The notes under the pieces: model-generated
Told to the model about the DNA's origin: nothing
The model's input: only the letters and a program-made list of their open reading frames with translations
The model's database searches: none
Source of the DNA: Pseudomonadota bacterium
GTDB lineage: Bacteria; Myxococcota; Polyangia; GCA-2747355; JACKDQ01
Reading direction: 5' to 3'
Assembly: GCA_030591195.1 (NCBI GenBank)
Contig: JAUVBO010000138.1
Span: 1-6,880, forward strand
DNA: 6,880 bases
Translations under genes and position numbers: made by a program
Shown here: piece by piece, positions 4,334 to 6,880 of the stretch
Layout: the number at the start of each line of letters is the position of its first letter
Position numbering within the stretch: the stretch's first letter is position 1

Positions 4334-5515
4334 TCAAGCCACCGCCGCAGCCGCGGCCGCGTCGAGGGCCCGGCCGAGATCGGCCTCGAGGTCCTCGAGG
4401 TCCTCGACGCCCACCGATAGGCGGATCAGGCCGTCGTCGATGCCAAGCTTACGGCGGATCTCCGGCTCGATCGAAGCATGGGTCATGATCGCCGGATGCT
4501 CGACCAGCGACTCGACCCCGCCGAGGCTCTCGGCCAGCGCGAAGCGCTCGAAGCGCTCGAGCGCCGCCCTGGCGGCCGGCAGCCCGCCCTTGACGACGAA
4601 GGTCACCATGCCGCCGAACCCACTCGCCTGCTGGCGCGAAAGCTCGTGCTGGGGATGACTCGGCAGCCCGGGGTAGATCACCCGTTCGACCGCACGGTGC
4701 TGCACCAGCAACTCGGCCAGTGCCCGGGCGTTTTCCTCGTGGCGCTCCATCCGCAGGTGCAGCGTCTTGAGGCCCCGGAGCACGAGGAAGCAGTCGTTCG
4801 GTGATGGCACGGCGCCGATGGTGTTCTGCAGGAACCGCAGCCGCTCGGCGATCACCTCGTCGCTGGTGACCGCCACCCCCCCCACGGCATCGGCGTGGCC
4901 GTTGAGGTACTTGGTCGTCGAGTGCACGACCAGATCCGCGCCGAGCTCGAGCGGCCGCTGGTTGTACGGGGTGAGGAAGGTGTTGTCGACCACCACCAGC
5001 GCGCCGGCCGCGCGGCCCAGCTCGGCCACCCGGGCGATGTCGATCACCTTGAGCATCGGGTTGGTCGGCGTCTCGAGCCAGATCAGCTTGGCGCCCTCGA
5101 AGCGACCGGGCGAGAGGCTGTCCTCGGCCGTCAGGTCGACGAACTCGAAGCGCAGCCCGGCCTGGGTGAACACCTTGTCGAACAGCCGGTAGGTGCCGCC
5201 GTAGACGTCGTCGGAGCAGATCACCCGGTCCCCCGCCTCGAGCAGGTGCATCACCGCGTCGGTGGCGGCGCAGCCCGAGGCGAAGGCCACCCCGTGGCTT
5301 CCACCCTCGAGCGCGGCGATACAGCCCTCGAGCGCCTCGCGGGTCGGGTTGTGGGTCCGGGCGTACTCGTAGCCCTGGTGCACGCCGGGGCTCGACTGGA
5401 CGTAGGTCGAGGTCTGAAAGATCGGGGTGGTGATCGCGCCGGTGTTCGGCTCGGGGCGCTGGCCGGCGTGGATCGCCAGGGTCCCGAAGCCCGCACGCCG
5501 CGGATCGTCGGTCAT
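4334..5515 (-). CDS. Cystathionine gamma-lyase / gamma-synthase family PLP enzyme
   Basis: 393 residues, full length for the Cys/Met-metabolism PLP family (fold type I). Visible landmarks are Y51-A-R53 (binds PLP phosphate of the partner subunit), S80-G-C (phosphate loop), Y105 (ring stacking), D177-N-T-F (pyridine nitrogen), S199-T-T-K202 with K202 as the PLP lysine, S330-L-G-G-V-E-S, and R365 in LIRLSVGVE for the substrate carboxylate. The segment PAIMTHASI resembles gamma-lyases, which cut cystathionine to cysteine, 2-oxobutyrate and ammonia. Gamma-synthases (MetB) share nearly all these residues, so sequence alone does not settle the reaction. The neighbour decides: its start overlaps the stop of cystathionine beta-synthase by ATGA, which favours gamma-lyase in reverse transsulfuration. 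Equivalents are called mccB, cth or metB. GGAGG lies eight bases before the ATG, at 5524-5528. The C-terminus is an Ala-rich tail. Cytoplasmic, probably tetrameric by family. Confidence 0.93.
   Translation of the reverse strand: MTDDPRRAGFGTLAIHAGQRPEPNTGAITTPIFQTSTYVQSSPGVHQGYEYARTHNPTREALEGCIAALEGGSHGVAFASGCAATDAVMHLLEAGDRVICSDDVYGGTYRLFDKVFTQAGLRFEFVDLTAEDSLSPGRFEGAKLIWLETPTNPMLKVIDIARVAELGRAAGALVVVDNTFLTPYNQRPLELGADLVVHSTTKYLNGHADAVGGVAVTSDEVIAERLRFLQNTIGAVPSPNDCFLVLRGLKTLHLRMERHEENARALAELLVQHRAVERVIYPGLPSHPQHELSRQQASGFGGMVTFVVKGGLPAARAALERFERFALAESLGGVESLVEHPAIMTHASIEPEIRRKLGIDDGLIRLSVGVEDLEDLEADLGRALDAAAAAAVA
5512..5515 (-). other. ATGA stop-start overlap (translational coupling)
   Basis: On the minus strand the TGA of the beta-synthase and the ATG of the downstream PLP enzyme share ATGA. 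With the downstream gene's own GGAGG (5524-5528) inside the beta-synthase end, this points to one transcript and coupled translation, giving linked amounts of the two consecutive pathway enzymes. Confidence 0.9.
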
Positions 5516-6880
5516 CGGGACGTCCTCCGGGCGACGAAGTCGATCAGGTCGATCTTCGTCAGCACCCCCACCGGCCGCCGGCCCTCGACCACCACCGCCA
5601 CCAGGCCCTTGCGGGCGAGGACCTCGTGAAGCTGCTCCACCGGGTCATCGGCGGACATCGTGCCCTGCAGCGGCTGCACCACCTGCTCGACCGCGTCGTC
5701 CTTGCTCGCCTGGCCAGCCACCAGCGCGTCGAGCAGGTCAACCTCGTGCAGCATCCCCACCGCGTCGCCCGCCGCGTCGAGCACCGGCATCTGGCTGATG
5801 TCATGCGCCTTGAGCCGCGCGATCGCCGCGCCGACCCGCTCGTCTCTCCTGACCGTCACCAGCTCTCGCTGCCCCGTGGCCGCGAGCACCTCGCCCACCG
5901 TGCCGAGCGACTCGCCCCGCCCGAGGTAGCCGTTGTCCTGCATCCACTCGTCCGAGTAGAACTTCGAGATGTAGCTCTTACCGCCGTCGGGGAGGATCAC
6001 CACGACGGTCTTGCCCGGGCCAAGCTCGCGGGCCAGCTCCACCGCCACGTGGGTCGCCGAGCCGCTCGAGCCCCCGGCGAAAATCCCCTCCTCGCGGGCC
6101 AGCCGGCGAGCCATGATGAACGACTGGCGATCGTCCACCTGCCGGATGTCGTCCATCACCGCCATGTCGAGGGCCTCGCAGGCCATGTCCTCGCCGATCC
6201 CCTCGACCTTGTAGACGTGCGGCAGCGGCAGATCGCCGGTCTTGAACAGCCCGTGAAAGACGCTGCCCACCGGGTCGACGCCGATGTTCAACAGGTCGGC
6301 CTTCTGCTCCTTGAGGAACCGCCCGGCGCCCGACATGGTCCCGCCGGTGCCGATGCCGGCGACGAAGGCATCGATCTGGCCGTCGGTGTCCTCCCACACC
6401 TCGGGGCCGGTGGAGCGGTAGTGGGCCTCGATGTTCTCCGGGTTGTGGTACTGGTTGAGGTAGTACGAGTCGGGGATCTCGCGATGGAGCCGCTTGGCCG
6501 TCTCGTAGTAGCTGTCCGGCGAGTCGGCAGGGACATTGGTCGGGGTGACGGTCACCTCGGCGCCCAGCGCCTTGAGCGTGTCGATCTTCTCCTTCGACAT
6601 CTTGTCCGGAATGGTCAGCACGCAGCGCAGGCCGTGCACGGCACACCACATCGCCACCGCGGCGCCGGTGTTGCCGGAGGTGTTCTCGACCACCGTCCCG
6701 GCGGGCTTGATCTCGCCGGCCTCGAGCGCGGCATCGAGGATCTGGCAGACCATCCGGTCCTTGACGCTGCCTCCCGGGTTGATGAACTCGCACTTGGCGA
6801 AGACCGCGGCGTCTCGTTCACCCACCAGCCGCCGCAGGCGCACCAGCGGCGTGCGGCCGATCGACTGGAGGATGTTCTCG
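5512..6880 (-). CDS. cbs: Cystathionine beta-synthase with C-terminal Bateman module (5'-partial)
   Basis: The frame is open to the right edge. Codons before the GTG at 6843 read ENILQSIGRTPL, the usual family beginning, so only a few residues are probably missing. It condenses serine and homocysteine to cystathionine. Of 455 visible residues, K40 (in GGSVKDR) is the PLP lysine, T67-S-G-N-T-G72 binds the substrate carboxylate, G177-T-G-G-T181 holds the PLP phosphate, and EGIGED and GIFAGGSSGS follow. LPDGGKSYISKFYSDEWM (297-314) is typical of beta-synthases rather than plain cysteine synthase. Two CBS domains lie at about 325-387 and 392-452 (VTVRRDERVGAAI with QMPVLD; DDPVEQLHEVL with PVGVLTKIDLIDF). 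In mammalian enzymes this module binds S-adenosylmethionine and controls activity, but bacterial modules vary, so the ligand is open. A haem-binding N-terminal domain is unlikely but cannot be excluded. First gene of the visible operon, coupled to the gamma-lyase-type gene by a four-base overlap. Confidence 0.94.
   Translation of the reverse strand, partial: ENILQSIGRTPLVRLRRLVGERDAAVFAKCEFINPGGSVKDRMVCQILDAALEAGEIKPAGTVVENTSGNTGAAVAMWCAVHGLRCVLTIPDKMSKEKIDTLKALGAEVTVTPTNVPADSPDSYYETAKRLHREIPDSYYLNQYHNPENIEAHYRSTGPEVWEDTDGQIDAFVAGIGTGGTMSGAGRFLKEQKADLLNIGVDPVGSVFHGLFKTGDLPLPHVYKVEGIGEDMACEALDMAVMDDIRQVDDRQSFIMARRLAREEGIFAGGSSGSATHVAVELARELGPGKTVVVILPDGGKSYISKFYSDEWMQDNGYLGRGESLGTVGEVLAATGQRELVTVRRDERVGAAIARLKAHDISQMPVLDAAGDAVGMLHEVDLLDALVAGQASKDDAVEQVVQPLQGTMSADDPVEQLHEVLARKGLVAVVVEGRRPVGVLTKIDLIDFVARRTSR

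Noticed and set aside
4895..5629. Plus-strand open frame of 244 codons opposite the PLP enzyme and the end of the beta-synthase
   Set aside because: The opposite strand encodes two well-conserved enzymes here. The translated frame has no recognisable motif, only GC-driven composition.

Overview
The window is GC-rich, with the strong G/C bias at third codon positions that leaves long open frames on both strands. Five protein-coding genes cover almost all of it. A PilZ-like family typical of Myxococcota, two candidate sigma-54 (-24/-12) promoters, a Thr/Pro-stalk lipoprotein and a secreted FG-GAP propeller protein together suggest a member of the Myxococcota or a related deltaproteobacterial lineage. 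That placement is inferred from style and family content; there is no rRNA or other marker gene here.

Left part, plus strand. Positions 2-2005 hold the C-terminal 667 residues of an exported protein whose N-terminus lies outside the window. It has Ig/FN3-like beta domains followed by a seven-bladed FG-GAP (integrin alpha-like) propeller. A 182-base gap follows, with a candidate sigma-54 promoter (2135-2150) and a good Shine-Dalgarno sequence. It leads into a 224-residue lipoprotein (2188-2862) whose lipidated Cys is joined to a small four-cysteine beta domain by a repetitive Pro/Thr stalk. The next gap (2863-3007) has a stronger sigma-54 match (2966-2981), with a helical-turn-spaced direct repeat and a palindrome upstream of it. 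It precedes a 437-residue membrane protein (3008-4321): an N-terminal PilZ-like domain, a second PilZ-like beta domain, one transmembrane segment, an Ala/Pro linker with five near-identical 15-bp repeats, a very basic segment and a C-terminal TPR-like helix pair.

Right part, minus strand, convergent with the left part and separated from it by only 12 bases. This is a two-gene operon for reverse transsulfuration. Cystathionine beta-synthase with a C-terminal Bateman (two CBS domain) module enters from the right edge, 5'-partial by probably only a few residues. It overlaps by ATGA a cystathionine gamma-lyase/synthase-family PLP enzyme (4334-5515). Together they would turn homocysteine plus serine into cystathionine and then cysteine, 2-oxobutyrate and ammonia.

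The transsulfuration operon is ordinary metabolism. The less usual part is the middle: two neighbouring envelope-protein genes, each with its own candidate sigma-54 promoter, one of them with an architecture I do not recognise as a named family. I see no mobile element, CRISPR array, tRNA or rRNA.
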